Source: Kingdonia uniflora
Lineage: Eukaryota > Streptophyta > Magnoliopsida > Ranunculales > Circaeasteraceae
DNA length: 64,000 nt
Assembly: GCA_014058105.1 (NCBI GenBank)
Contig: JACGCM010001123.1
Span: forward strand, 124,001-188,000
Direction of reading: 5' to 3'
The translations under genes and the position numbers were made by a program. The notes beneath the pieces were generated by a model. It had not been told where the DNA came from and ran no database searches. It saw nothing but the letters and a program-made list of their open reading frames with translations. Numbering within the stretch: the first letter of the stretch is position 1; every line of letters begins with the position of its first letter. Shown here piece by piece: positions 23,611 through 35,749 of this stretch.

Positions 23611-24063
23611 TTATATAATAGCCATAAACTGCTCATCAGGAAATGTCTCTAAGATAGGGAGGAGATCTTCACCACCTTCGATCAGAAGTCGGGATAAATG
23701 GTCTGCTACAACATTTTTAACACCTTTCTTATCTTGAATTTCAATATCAAATTCTTGTAATAAGAGGATACATCGGATTAATCGAGACTTAGCGTCCTTT
23801 TTGGATAACAAATATTTTAAGGCCGTGTGATCGGTGTAGACAATGATTTTAGACCCAATAGGATATGACCAATTTTTTTCTAATGCAAACACAATGGCTA
23901 ATAACTCCTCAGTGGTGGAGTAATTCATTTGTGCATCATTGAGTGCACGACTGGTATAGTAAATAACATGAGATTTTTTATCTACTCTTTGCCCTAAAAC
24001 TGCTTCAACTGTGTAGCCAGATGCATCGCGCATCAATTCAAATGGAAGATCCCAGTTGGGCAA
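23611..24063 (-). pseudogene. Athila RNase H domain
   Basis: A continuous 150-residue frame: [40 protein letters not shown] (catalytic Glu region), [20 protein letters not shown], and [16 protein letters not shown] at the end. All marks of Ty3/gypsy RNase H are present, but it has no link in frame to the RT upstream. Confidence 0.85.
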
Positions 24064-24084
24064 TTGGATGATTGGAGTGGAAGT

Positions 24085-25103
24085 TTATAGAATTTTGAGC
24101 TTCTCAAAAGCTCTAGAACATTCATCATCAAAGTGGAAATCAATACCCTTAGCAAGTAAATTGCACGAGGGTTGAGATATTTTACTAAAATCTTTGATAA
24201 ACCGACGATAAAACCCCGTATGGTCTTGAAATGATAGAATGGCCTTAACCGTCCGAGGAGGAGGTAAAGAAGAAATAACATAAATTTTGGCCTTATCAAC
24301 TTCTATCTCTTTGTTGGAGATGATAAGCCCAAGAACCATCCCTTGTGTCACCATGAAATGACACTTTTCCCAGTTTAACACTAAATTGGTTTATGTACAT
24401 CATTCTAGCATGAGCTTCAATTGGTGCAAACATTCATCAAAAGAGGAACCAAACACTAAAAAATAATCCATGAAGATTTTGATAAATTTATCAGCGATAT
24501 CTGGGAAATGCTCATTATACAACGTTAAAATGTTGCTAGTGCATTACACAAACCAAATGGCATATGTCGATAAATATAATTCCCGTAGGGACATGTGAAT
24601 GTGGTTTTCTCCTGATCTTCTGGAGCGATGAGGATCTAATTATATCAAGAATAACCGTCAAAAAAATAATAAATACTTTTTCTCGCTAATCGTTCAAGCA
24701 TTTGGTCAATGAATAGAAGAGGAAAATGATCTTTCCTAGTGACCGTGTTTAACTTTCTGTAATCGATACAAACACGCCACCCAATGGTCATACAGGTAGG
24801 GATTAATTCATTATTCTCATTTTTGACTATAGTAATCCCTGATTTATTGGGTACAACTTGAACAGGGCTGACCTACTTACTATCCGAAATGGGGTATATG
24901 ATACCCGAGTCTAATAGATTGAGAACTTCCTTCTTAACCACCCCCACCTCCATCATAGTTGGATTTAAACGCCGCTGCATCTCACACAAATTTTTAGCAC
25001 CGTCCTCGAAATTGATGCAATGCATGCATACGGTCGGGCTAATTCCCTTCAAGCCTACTATAGACCACCCTATGGCTGATTTATGTTTTTTAAGGACACT
25101 CAA
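24085..25103 (-). pseudogene. Athila reverse transcriptase (broken, catalytic Asp lost)
   Basis: Blocks in order: KKEVLNLLDSGIIYPISDS, VVPNKSGITIVKNENNEL, WRVCIDYRKLNTVTRKDHFP, YGNYIYRHMPFGLCNA, then KIFMDYFLVFGSSFDECL, and the thumb/connection LNWEKCHFMVTQGMVLG. The YMDD-box equivalent reads FMDY, so the second catalytic Asp is Tyr. Several stops and frameshifts lie between 24390 and 24870. Confidence 0.85.
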
Positions 25104-25334
25104 CAGTCTACCTTCCTAGTCAGCATCTAGATTGGAAGCTATTATCACAGGTAGAGTTTCAGAATTACCTGGAAAGGCATACTTAAGAGTATTGGGTAAT
25201 GGCTCGAGGTCCAGCTGGGGTGGTTTAATAATGGATGGAATAGGTAAAGTAGTTGATGGTTCAAGAGGTTCCAGTCTTGGTCTCTATTTGTACATGTTAA
25301 AATAAGAGTTGAGTTGAGTAAAGCATTAAATTCA

Positions 25335-26230
25335 TCAACGATCATCAAAGTCCTCACCAAAGTTTACAAGACATGATTCTAAAGAGTCCTCAAAAAATGA
25401 TTTGGGGAAAGAGTTATAAACTAGGGAGTCAATCATATTTAGCTCAGCTATGTCATCAAAATGAGGGACTTGAGTATTATTGTTAAAAGCATTGAGTTTG
25501 ATCTTCATGTCTCCCATTGATAATTGTAAGACCTCATTAAAGAAATTAATAATGGCATGAGCAGTCGCAAGGAAAGGGCGGCTTAATATGATGGGGATCT
25601 CACAGCTAGGATTCGTGACATCTTCAGTATCCAAAACAACAAAGTTCACAGGAAAAATGAGATTATCAACCTTGATAAGAATATCCTCAAGGATACCACG
25701 TGGGTATCGTATTGACCTATCAACCAATTGAAGTGTCATTCGGGTAGGTTCGAGTTCTCCAAGTCCTAATTCCTGATAGACCGAGTAAGGTAAAACATTC
25801 ACACTAGTCCCCAAGCCGAGTAACACTCTATCCACTTTGTGATCTCCAATTTGACAAGGGATGGTTGGGCTTCCAGGGCCTCGAAGCTTAGGAGGGGTTA
25901 ATGTCTCGGTCAAGAAGACTTCCTTGTGTACATTGATTTTCCTTTTCCTAGTATACGCATCCTTAAGAAATTTGGCATATGCAAGGATAAGCATGATGGC
26001 ATTGAGTGCTAAAATATTTATATGAACTTGCTTAAATGTATCCAATATCTCATCAAATTGAATCCCTTTATTAGTTGGAAGAAGGCGTTGCGGATATGGC
26101 ACTTTTGGCTCAAAATGAGCCTTGGATACGGGAACAGAGGAAGAAGACAACTCTTTAGATTTCTTAGAAGGTTCATGGTTGCTTACTACAACTGGTTCAC
26201 TCGTACCTACCTCATCCTCAATAACAACTA
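25335..26230 (-). pseudogene. Athila aspartic protease region (active-site Asp changed)
   Basis: The 271-residue frame opens with the gag-pol linker KVPYPQRLLPTNKGIQFDEI (Athila-like) and carries PCQIGDHKVDRVLLGLGTSV followed by NVLPYSVYQELGLGEL. Athila proteases read LCDLGASIN/LLDLGTSVN here, so the catalytic Asp is Gly. The flap and second conserved block (IILSRPFLATAHAIIN) are present. Confidence 0.8.
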
Positions 26231-26735
26231 GTGTTGGCTCAACCCTAGGTATTTCAATTCGGTTATCAATTTTTCTACCACTTTGAAGAGTGGTAATGGC
26301 ATTAAGGTCCTTTTAGATTGATACAAGTTGGCTTGGTAGCTTACCTGGTGATCTCTCATGCAATGCATTTGCCAATTATCCTATCTGAGTCTCTAAATTA
26401 GAGATAGATTGGGATGTAGAATTTTAATTCACCAAAGTCAGTTGTTGGAATTGCATCATTTGTTGCTGAAATTGCAAGGCTTGTTTTTGGCTTTCCATTG
26501 ATTGTTGCATGAAGAGAGAAAGGGTATCTTCCAAAGATGGTTTAGGTGGAGTGGGTGAGAACTATTTGGATGACTGAAAGGATTGCTGGGACTGCATATA
26601 AGAATGAGGTTGGAAAGGCTCTACGTATTGAAAATTTTGGTGATCCCATGATTGAAAATGATTTTGAGGATATTGTGGGATGTTAAAATGGGAGCCCTAT
26701 GAATTCCAATGTTATTGCATGTACGACATTTTAAA
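26231..26735 (-). pseudogene. Athila gag C-terminal remnant
   Basis: Frames with several stops read Gln-rich MQQSMESQKQALQFQQQMMQ followed by FQQLTLVN and ISNLETQIG-LANALHERSPG, then LPSQ. This is the usual Athila gag C-terminal coiled segment before the protease. Upstream of about 26740 the gag similarity stops and a GC-rich block begins. Confidence 0.65.
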
Positions 26736-26834
26736 ATTATATTAACATCCAATAAAAAAAATCAATCAAGCCTAAAACTCTAGCATTTAAACGTCTTTTT
26801 AGAAGAAATAATTGGGTCTCCCCTATATTTTTTT

Positions 26835-27640
26835 ATGTTAAAAAATGGATAGGATGGCTGAAGGCTTTGGTTCATACACTCCCCTGCGTCGCTGTGCTAG
26901 TACTAGTTTAGAGTAGATGTTCAGCCCTCATGCCCGAGCGAGTCGCCTTATCGTACGTCAGCACTTGGAACGGTGACGTCGCAAACCTACAACCAATATT
27001 TCACGACGCTAGGCTGGGGCTATATCCTATAAACCTGTGTTTGTACCCCGGTCTGGTACACCTATCCGCTGGGTGATGAAATCCCATGGGAATCTTGCTA
27101 TTTTTTTTTATTATTGGTTATTTTCAAGCCTGGGATATTTAATTTTCGTGTGATGCAAATTTTTTCGTATCCCTGATGGGTGGTCCCACTTGTTAGAGAG
27201 CTTTTTGGGTCATGAAATCCTGTAAGTTTCTAACAGTTTTTACCTTTACTAATCTTGGAATGAAAAAAAAATTAAACACAGTAATAGGTCAATCCAACCA
27301 CAACAAATATTTTATTAGAGCAGCGCGCATTTGTATAGTCCACTCGACTTTCTGTTCCTAGTGCCGGGGCAAAGCGGATATGAGCCCCTTCTAGATGTCC
27401 AATTTATAGAGGAACCAACCTGCGGGAAGTGTTTCCCGGTGAAGCTGTGGCCGCCCTTTTACTTAGGGGGCGAAAGAAGGAAGTGCCCCTTCACTTAGGG
27501 GGCACAAGAAGGGTGGATTTGATGATGCTTTTAGCTTTGCGTATTTTTAATCTCGTTCCCGTACATTTGCGCTCTTTCAACCGTATATCACAAGAAAAAA
27601 CCATGCAAGAACCGTCATGTGTGGATTAAGCCGAACTAAG
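26835..27640. other. GC-rich organelle-like block (candidate mitochondrial insert) within Athila
   Basis: This segment is clearly richer in G+C than its surroundings and has phrases such as CACTTAGGGGGCACAAGAAG, CTTTTACTTAGGGGGCGAAA and CGGTGACGTCGCAAACCTAC, a style common in plant mitochondrial intergenic or group II intron DNA. It occupies the place where the first part of Athila gag should be. No gene was identified. A mitochondrial origin is an inference from composition and needs a search. Confidence 0.4.
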
Positions 27641-28305
27641 CATGCACATAGAAACAATCCTAGAAAAGACAAGCGCGAGAAGGTCCAAATACACTTATTA
27701 TTTCAACCTAGAAAATATAAGATTACCAGAGAGACACAAGTAATATATTCCAAATGGTCACTGTAAGAAAGATGGAAAAATGAGCTCTATGATTTTTTTG
27801 ATAGAATCCAAACTTTGTTACTGATGTGGGTACCAAAACTCCTTTCAGTTTGAAGAGAAACCTTATAAAACTAATACACCACTTGGCCAAAAAAATATCT
27901 ACTTTCTCTGATCTTGCAAGCCAAAAAGATGTACCACAAATAAGAACCAAGATAGTGCACAAGGAGATTATGTAATTGTTGTACTCCAATACATGATCCC
28001 AACCACAAAATTAGAAAGATTCAACTCTCCACTTACAAACTTTCTTTACGGAGATCGACCCTTACTCCGCTTACCGATGGTCTCGGCGTACACAAGTTCA
28101 GGCCAACCTTCAGACAATAACTATTTAATTAACCCACACCTTTTCCTTTGTACCTTATTAGCAACTCCTTAGTGTATGGTCTCTTATGAAACCCATTTTT
28201 TTTTATGAAACTACTGAAATAAGGAACCGTAATTGTAGTTTAGGAAGCATGTATAAGGCTTTGTCTCATGATTTTAAAACTACTAAAATAAGGAACAGTA
28301 GTTGC
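27641..28305. other. Athila 5' internal region left of Tat A
   Basis: AT-rich, no supportable protein. The phrase GTAGTTTAGGAAGCATGTATAA at 28235 recurs right of Tat A at 43123, and AAACTACTAAAATAAGGAAC occurs twice (28207 and 28276). The insertion target was therefore itself a short duplication. Confidence 0.5.
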
Positions 28306-29070
28306 TGTAATAGCCTATTTTTGTATTTCACGAAGATAACACTTTACACCTTCGAATTCTAGTATGTTTAGTTATGAACAGGAAACAAACAATACTAGAT
28401 TTAGCGTGGAAAACCCTTGAATGGGTTAAAAACTATGACCTCTTCTGAGGATTTTAGAAAGAGAGAAATGTATATTTAAACTGCTAGCTATTACAAAGAG
28501 AGAGAGAGAGATGTAGAAATTATCTCTTAGAGGTTCTCAGAGTAGCTTCTCAAATTCGTAGCTATCTAGTCTTATTTATAGGTCTTATAATATGACCGTT
28601 GGTTACATTGATGAAGAATGTTACAATATCGGGTTTTGACGAGTCTTCATGGTGGACTTTTGTAACGTCTTGATACTTGTTGATCTGTAATGGATCTATT
28701 AACATTCTTTAGTTGTGACTTCAGACCGTTGGGAATATACAATCTCCTGTGATGCTCGTGTGCATACGACCTGTTGACAAGTGGAGGAGTATCTTCTGTA
28801 GCGCGAAGTCACAAAATGCTTTGATATCTCTGAACTGTTGATGAAAATATGATCTTTAATAGTGTTCGCGTGTATTCGAACTATTGATAGATATCTAAGT
28901 ATTTTCTGCAGTGCAATGTTATTGGATGCTTTGTCATCCCTGACCTGTAGATGAAGAAGTTTGTATTACGATCTCCTTGCTTTTAGTCCTTGATTGGTTA
29001 TCAGTATGTTTACTCGACCTATGTGAGTTCGAATATCGGACTCAGTACGGGGATTAGAAATAAGCTCACA
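28306..29070 (-). repeat. Tat A 3' LTR
   Basis: 765 bp. The PPT GAGAGGGGGCAG (minus) lies just inside at 29075-29086. Confidence 0.92.
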
Positions 29071-29369
29071 CAACTGCCCCCTCTCAGCCAATAGCAGGAG
29101 AAACATGTATTGTGAGTGGTGTTGGTTGAGAGGTCCAATCGTCTAAATTGAATGTTGTATTGATGGTTTCTATTTTATCTTGGAAGAATAGTAGTTTCGA
29201 CTTTTGGGTCTCCCAAAAATTCCTCTTGAGACGTGCACTTGTGATGAATACCTTATTGGAAGTTGTGGAGTGCATTAAATGCTGCTAGTATAAAATATGG
29301 TGAATAGTTGCTATCACTGTTCACCCTGGTTAACGTTATCAGTCATTCAGGTTGGGTTGAGTAGTAGTG

Positions 29370-29699
29370 ATGGTGACAACTCGACGCCAAACATATGAAG
29401 TTAGAGTTCAGACAAAAATGGCAAGTCTGCAAACTCTCTATTTTGGCACCCAAAATCTTTCTCTGCCAACTCCAATCCCTGTTCCTCCAACTTTCCATGG
29501 GATGTCGTGGGATGAAGTAGAGGAGGTAGAGGATTATTTTCATCAACTTTGGTGATTCCATTATGTGGTTTTGTTTGCTGCTCACCGTCGGTTCTGCCTG
29601 CGGATGCTTGCAGAAGATGCGGTGTTGGCGGAAGATGAGAAGGCGGGGAAGTCGTCTAAGAAGTACTGTCGATACCCTGTAAAAGATTGGGTATTATAA
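29370..29699 (+). pseudogene. Tat A antisense small ORF (PTPIPVPPT protein)
   Basis: From ATG at 29370 to TAA at 29697, 110 codons with one internal TGA at 29553. It contains LPTPIPVPPTFHGMSWDEVE, then FHYVVL and LAEDAVLAEDEK. The same order occurs in Tat C at 62181-62483 (MPTPIPVPPTYHGISEDEAA, FYYVVL, ITEDKVEETNEG). It lies 300 bp inside the 3' LTR, antisense to the element. Function is unknown. The shared protein-level pattern in two elements suggests it was once coding. Confidence 0.5.
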
Positions 29700-30806
29700 T
29701 GGTGGAGGAGGTCCTTTGTTGGAAGCGGAGGTGGGGGTTATAGAGGAGTGGTGGGATTAATTTTGTCCTCTGCTTCATTCCAATTCCCATCCTTGAGCTT
29801 TGAGTTTTTCTGCTGGGCCCACCATTGTTTTTTTTAAAGTGTTGTACTGTCATCTGCAACGTAGGCTATTCTTTGTAAAAGACAAAATTATCTGTAGAAC
29901 TTTCAATCTTTATCTCCGAACTGGTTGAAGTTGTCGTTCTTGTAACTTATTTTCTTAAATAATAAATTCGAACTTTATTATCTTGTCTTGTAAGTGCTTG
30001 AAGCTACTTTTTGGAACTGTTGTAAGATACCATTGATCAAATGTCAAACTAGTCACTGATGACATAGGTCAAAAATATGTAGATCGTAGTGTTGATATAT
30101 CCAAACTGTGTAGGTCGCTCTTATATATGTATGGCCTTATTGAGATATAGTATTGTTATGTCTGTGAAGATGACAAGGTCGTAATTACTTTCGTGCCATG
30201 AGTTCTTTAGAGCTATGCCGCTGTCAGCTTGAATACTTGTTATCATCGGTGGAACTTGGTCGGAGCCTTTGAAAATGTGCTAGATAATCTTGCTAAAGAG
30301 GATGTGAGAGCTACTGATATTGAAACCATTCTACGTGGTGAAAAGAGTTATCCGTTCTGTCATTGTATTTAAGGTCGGATGATTGATCATAATAAATTAA
30401 TTTGCTTGTGTTGAGGTTGGCTCATCATTGCTTTCCGTATCTATTATAATTTTTGACTGAAATGGAACTGAAGCAGGATTTGCTGATGATTTATTGCTTC
30501 TATTAGGCCGATATTGCGATAAGTGACAGCTGTACTTAGGTTTTTGAACTGGAACCATGCTATAAAAAGGCGTAGCAGGATCGTGCAGCCGCAGAAGGTT
30601 GTTGTTGTAAGTAATCATGCTGTAAGATCTGTATAAATCTTCTTGGGCAGTGAGCCCTTAATAATGGCAGATGAGAGGGATAGACGTGATAACAGAACAC
30701 GTTACACCAAAAACCATTATGAGGGCAAACGAAAAGACGTGCTTGTTAGGAGATATGACGTGGACACGTGTCCCGAAGAGCCGTCATTTCAGAAACCGAG
30801 GGATAA

Positions 30807-30814
30807 TATAAAAG
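30807..30814 (+). promoter_or_regulatory. TATA box candidate for the Tat A antisense gene
   Basis: TATAAAAG, with a CACGTGTC G-box-like motif about 45 bp upstream (30764-30771). It precedes the antisense exons by about 150 bp and points in their direction. Confidence 0.4.
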
Positions 30815-30965
30815 CCTTTCTTCCTTCTTCTCTTAAACCACAATCAGTTGCAGACAGAGGCAGAAGCATTTCTAGAGAGAGAAAATCTTCGAATTTTGAA
30901 TGCAGTCCTCCAGTCCTGTGTGATCTTACTAAGAAGGACAAAGTTTATCGTCTGAGGTACGAGCG

Positions 30966-33900
30966 ATGACCAGAGTCGGCGACTGTTTCTCTTATAGTGC
31001 AGGTTAGTGCCTCTGCTTCCATATTTTCTGCTGTTGTATTAGTTTCTTGGAAAACTGGTAGGTTGCGTTTGTGAACTTTTTGGGTAGATTAATAACGTGT
31101 TGGGTACGGCTGAGGTAGGAGGCATATTTTATTAATAAAAACTCTGAGTAGATTTTCCCTTTATGTATGGTAGATGTGCTCATAAAGCCTGAAACCCTAT
31201 AGTAAATTTGTTGTATTTGCCAGTTGTGAGGAATCATCACCGTCTGATAGGACTATGGATGATTCTGTGGTAATTGGTACTGTAACTGCTGATAATCTGT
31301 CTATTTCTTCTGGGAGAGATGTAGGATTGCATAAGAGGGATGAAACTGGGTAATTTTTTAAGTATCCCGGGAATATAGACGTAGCGAAGAAATTTTTACA
31401 GTATAAAAAGAGTTTAGACGGAGAATGGAGGAATTATGTGATGAATGCAAGGTTGTGGTTTAGAACTTTGGTGAGACCAAGTGGTAATGTAGAGTATTAT
31501 CAGGTGTCTTCTCTGGATCGTTGGAAGAGAAGTATGGACATTGGAAATGATATAGATATCGTTTATTATAATGGAATTGGATCAGAGGTCGTAGAGGAAG
31601 GATTTCTCTATTATTTGAACCAGGTCACATATGGGTTGAGTATTCCCCTAACCTTTTTCCAAAAAGGGGTAATGAATGCACTAAAGAGTTGCCCTGGTCA
31701 ATTAAATGGTAACATCTTTGAGATGATGAGAGTCTGTGAAGTCCTTAATCTGAAGTGGAGAGATGGTGGTATTGTAAGACAATTCATTGCGGACGATGTC
31801 TTAAATTACTATAAGTTTAAGTATATGAAAGATCGAAAGAGCGGACACTTGTTTAGTGATTCACCGAGGCTAAAATTCTTTGATTTTGAGTCTTCTGGGA
31901 GGCCCTGGTGCGACCATTTTGTGATGGTGAGGGGTAATTGTATGCAAGTGCCTGAGGAACCCACGCTCGAGCTGATATATAAGAATTTTAGTGAGAGTAA
32001 GTGTCTTCATTCTGCCTGCAGCTTATCTCTTAACTTATTGCGAGCTGCTAACATAGTTTACTGTTGTTTTGGCAGAGCCTAATCCAAAAGCTGTTGCTGA
32101 TACATCGAGTTTGTTCAACGTCGTTAGTCGAGAAGGGAGCAGACTGAACAAAGTTCTTGGTGAACTAGGAATTCGCAGATTGAAGAGGCTTAACTCTGTA
32201 GTTGAAAAAGTGCAACAAGCTCATCAAAAATAAGCTATGGCTGCATCTGGCTCTGCTTATGCTAATGTTATGGAGATTCCTGCCTATGCTGTGGGTACTT
32301 CGAGCTCCTTAGTTTGGCGACCAAGAATAAAATAGATGGTGCCGCCTTCTAAACATATAACTCCTGTACAGATACCACCGGTGGGAACTGAGGGGGTGGT
32401 TGCTGATGTAAATATGGCTCCACCTCTGAAGAAGCAGAAAAAAGAATCTGGTAAAGATATCCGAGCTTCTTTGAAGGGTGTCAACCCTGAAGCCGTGGAG
32501 CAGGAGGTGTTGGACTTGGCTACGCGTGATCCCATCCGCCTAGATACTCAAATTCGATCCAACATCTCTCAGGTATGCAATGCGTTATTTGATTAAATCT
32601 TTTCCAGTAATGATCCTATCTTGTAATACTATTTTGTTGTATTTGTGGTACAGCTTTCTGTTGCCTGGAAGTCGGCTGCCGAGGTATTGAAGCTAGCTGC
32701 TAGGAATCATGGTGAACTTGTTCGGCAACATGATGCAGAGAAAGATGCTCTGCAAGAACAGTTCGAGCAGGAGAAGGTGCTGCTGAGGGAGCAGTTCGAG
32801 AAGGAAGCTGCCGTTACAAAGTAAGAGGTTGATGATGAGGCGAAGAAGGTTGTTGTTATTATGGTAGATTCTCGAAATAAGCTTATTCAAGCCTTCTACT
32901 TCTGGGGTTTGAGCAGAGAGGATGTCGACCTTACTCTTGTAGGGAAGTATGGCGAGATCGTCTTCTCAGGGGATGATGCTTCTCGAGTGGCTGAGTAGAC
33001 CCTGGCTCCTCCAGTGGCTAATGATCCGACCATGGAGGTAGCAGGATCTAAATCTTGATTCTGTAGTTATAGCATAGTTCTTGAGACTTAGTCGAACTTT
33101 GTCCTTTGTATTGGTGGTAGAACTGTTTTTGACGAGGTTTTGAAATTTATGTGGCTATTGTTGATATATGTTGTTTTAATGTGAATGTATGATTTGTATG
33201 TAGGAGGTAGTTCATTTGAGGGTGAAAGTGATCGAGATGGAGAAGGCCTTGTGTTGAGCAAGGGATTCTATCAATCGTACTCAACAGGTACACAATAAAA
33301 TTGAATATGAGATACGCCTTCATAAGTCGAATTTTGATAAAATCTTTAAGGAGCTATTCGAACTTCAATGTAGATATGGGAAGATAAAAATTGAGAGGGA
33401 TGAGGTTTTGCGAAAAGGTACCGATAGGTTCGTTTTACTTCAAAAATCCCTTAAGGATAAGCGATTCGTAGATGAGAGTGATAAGTTAGAGTGTCAAATG
33501 TCATTATTGTCTTTGACGCTGTATTTTGAGGCTGAAGTTGATAGTGAGCGAGGTTTGAAGAAGGCCTATTTAGAATTGTTAACTGAGTGAGACATAGTGC
33601 CGGACCCAGCTCGGGTAAAATTCTTAGCGCAAGAAGCGCGCAACCGCCATAGTAGAGAGGTGCAACGGTGTTCAGGTCGGGCTGGAGTATCCATCATATG
33701 GGGTGGTGTAGGTTCATTGCCTGATGAGCTTAACTTTTATAGGGGCAAAGGGTAATGAGGATCCTTTTCTTCAACATAAAAAAGGAGGATAAAAGATCCA
33801 CGCACAATTAGAAATCGATCTAAGGCATGTTTGTGATGAACTGGAGCGGTACAAGGGTCATAATGTATGTCTGGAGAGGGAAAAGGTGGAGTGTGCTAGG

Positions 33901-35640
33901 CTGTTGCTGAACTCCAAGAAGAGAGTAACATTGTTAGAAGCGCGTTTACTTGATACACAGCAATGCCTGCAAGTATCCCAATCACACTTAAAGAAGAAAA
34001 TTACTCCAAAGTGGGGGAAACGTGTTACCGATACGAACCACGAACGTCAGATGGCCGATGTGATCGAGTTTTATTGGGGCAAACTCAAGAGAGTAGAAAA
34101 TGAATTTAGACGTTATATCTCGAGCTGTGGTAAAGATGTGGAAGTAGAGAATGATAAGATTGAAAATATGTGGTTTGCAAAAGGGAATGAGGGTGGGGGA
34201 GCTTCAACCTCAAAACCGCGAGCTGAAGAGTCTGAGGAGGTGGAGGTCAAAGATCTACTGCCTTACTCATGGCATAAGACCCTTCTGCAAGAGGTCGTAA
34301 TCTTTAATAAACCTTTGCAAGTAGATGCTTGTAGTAGTAGGGTGCGATCACAAGCCGACTAGATTGTGGCATTTAATTGTACGTTGCATAATGTAATTGA
34401 TTCGTGTATCATAGTTTGATGTTGTAATAAATGTTGTAGAATGATATGTCTTGTAGGAATGAATATATGCTGATAGATATATTGTCTCTTGTGATCTGCT
34501 CTTCTAGGTTAAAGACAAAGAAAATGACAAATTGGCTGCCTTATCCGTGCCAAATAAAAAATTGTCTGCCAAGTTGCAGTAATGTTCGTTGGCGGTTAAA
34601 AGAATGACTATTGAATTCAAAGCTAGAATCTGAGATGTTGGAGCTGCGGAGTCGGCTAAATGCTGTAACTCTAGAGTTGTCATGTAAGGATGCTGAGATA
34701 TTGACTGCTAATAATGAATCCGAACAGTGGAAAGAATCTCTGAAGAAGAAAAAGTTGGAGACCATGGCTGCGAATCAACAAGTGCTAGATCTGTTAAGTA
34801 TGATTGAAAGATAGAAGAATGATCTGTTGCATCATCAGTCGGTGATTGCAAAAAATACTAATCTTTTAAAGAAGCAAGATTCTAAAATCTGTTATATGCG
34901 TGAGAGCCTGAAAAAGCTGAACTAGAATTTACGTGAGGCTCGAGATTCATGTCAGAGAAAAAATGACCGTGCCAAAACTCACGAGGAGGTATGCTCCAAG
35001 GGAGATCGAGAGCTTAATGAGGCCATTAATAAGTGTAATTCGCGGATCGCTGATCTTGATCGGGACAAATAAGCTTTGGTACAGGAGTGTATTCAAGGTA
35101 ATGAAGTTTTTGAGGAACTCCATGCAAAGTAAAGAGTCGCAGAGGATGATGGACGCAGCTGAAGCCGAGATCAATTATTCGAGGGAGGTAGATAACAAGT
35201 TGCACCTTCTGAAACAAGAGATTGAGCGCCGTGTACGGATAACGAAGCAATATAAAGGCTCGTTGCTGCAGGAGAAAAAATCTTTAGAAGCTCGATATAA
35301 AGATCTTGACGATGAACTAAACAGGGTGAAAACTGAATTTTATGAAGCTACGTTGTTGACTGCGGAAAATGTTACGTTGCGTACTATGGCTATGTTGCAT
35401 GCTGATGTGGAGAAATTTTGAACAGAGCGTGAGTTGATCTTGGCTGCTACAACTGAATATGTTACGGAATATGACTTGCAGCTAGCACGATTATCATATA
35501 TAGAGAATTTGATGCCGATAATTATGGAATTGTTGAATGCACCTTCTACTGTAGTGGATGCGCCTATTCCTTTTACTGTCTTACTTTCATCTGGGCCTAG
35601 GGAGAGTTTGAATGTTGTATGCCCAAAGCGCGAACAGTAG
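30966..35640 (+). pseudogene. Tat A antisense gene: putative plant transposon protein with coiled-coil tail, intron-containing
   Basis: Exon 1 ends at 31002 (GTTAGT donor); introns are 31003-31223, 31997-32075 (GTAAGT...GGCAG) and 32573-32653. Exon 2 carries EGFLYYLNQVTYGLSIPL, NALKSCPGQLNGNIFEMM, CEVLNLKWRDGG and RLKFFDFESSGRPWCDHFVM, the conserved domain often annotated as putative gypsy-type transposon protein. Exons 3-4 give NVVSREGSRLNKVLGELGIR and LSVAWKSAAEVLKLAARNHG. From 33200 to 35640 repeated Lys/Glu/Leu-rich frames indicate a long coiled coil. Stops (after DETG, after AHQK, in AAVTK-EV) and frameshifts inactivate it. Tat B holds the homologue on its own antisense strand. Antisense ORFs of this kind are known in Tat elements; their role is not. 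Confidence 0.7.
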
Positions 35641-35749
35641 TTTCATTGATTATATTGTAATGATACAGAGTGCAAATATGTCTTTGCTGTAGAAAAATAT
35701 CAAATGTTGAGTAGATAAAAAAGTTTGTTGTTATCTTTATGTATAATCG

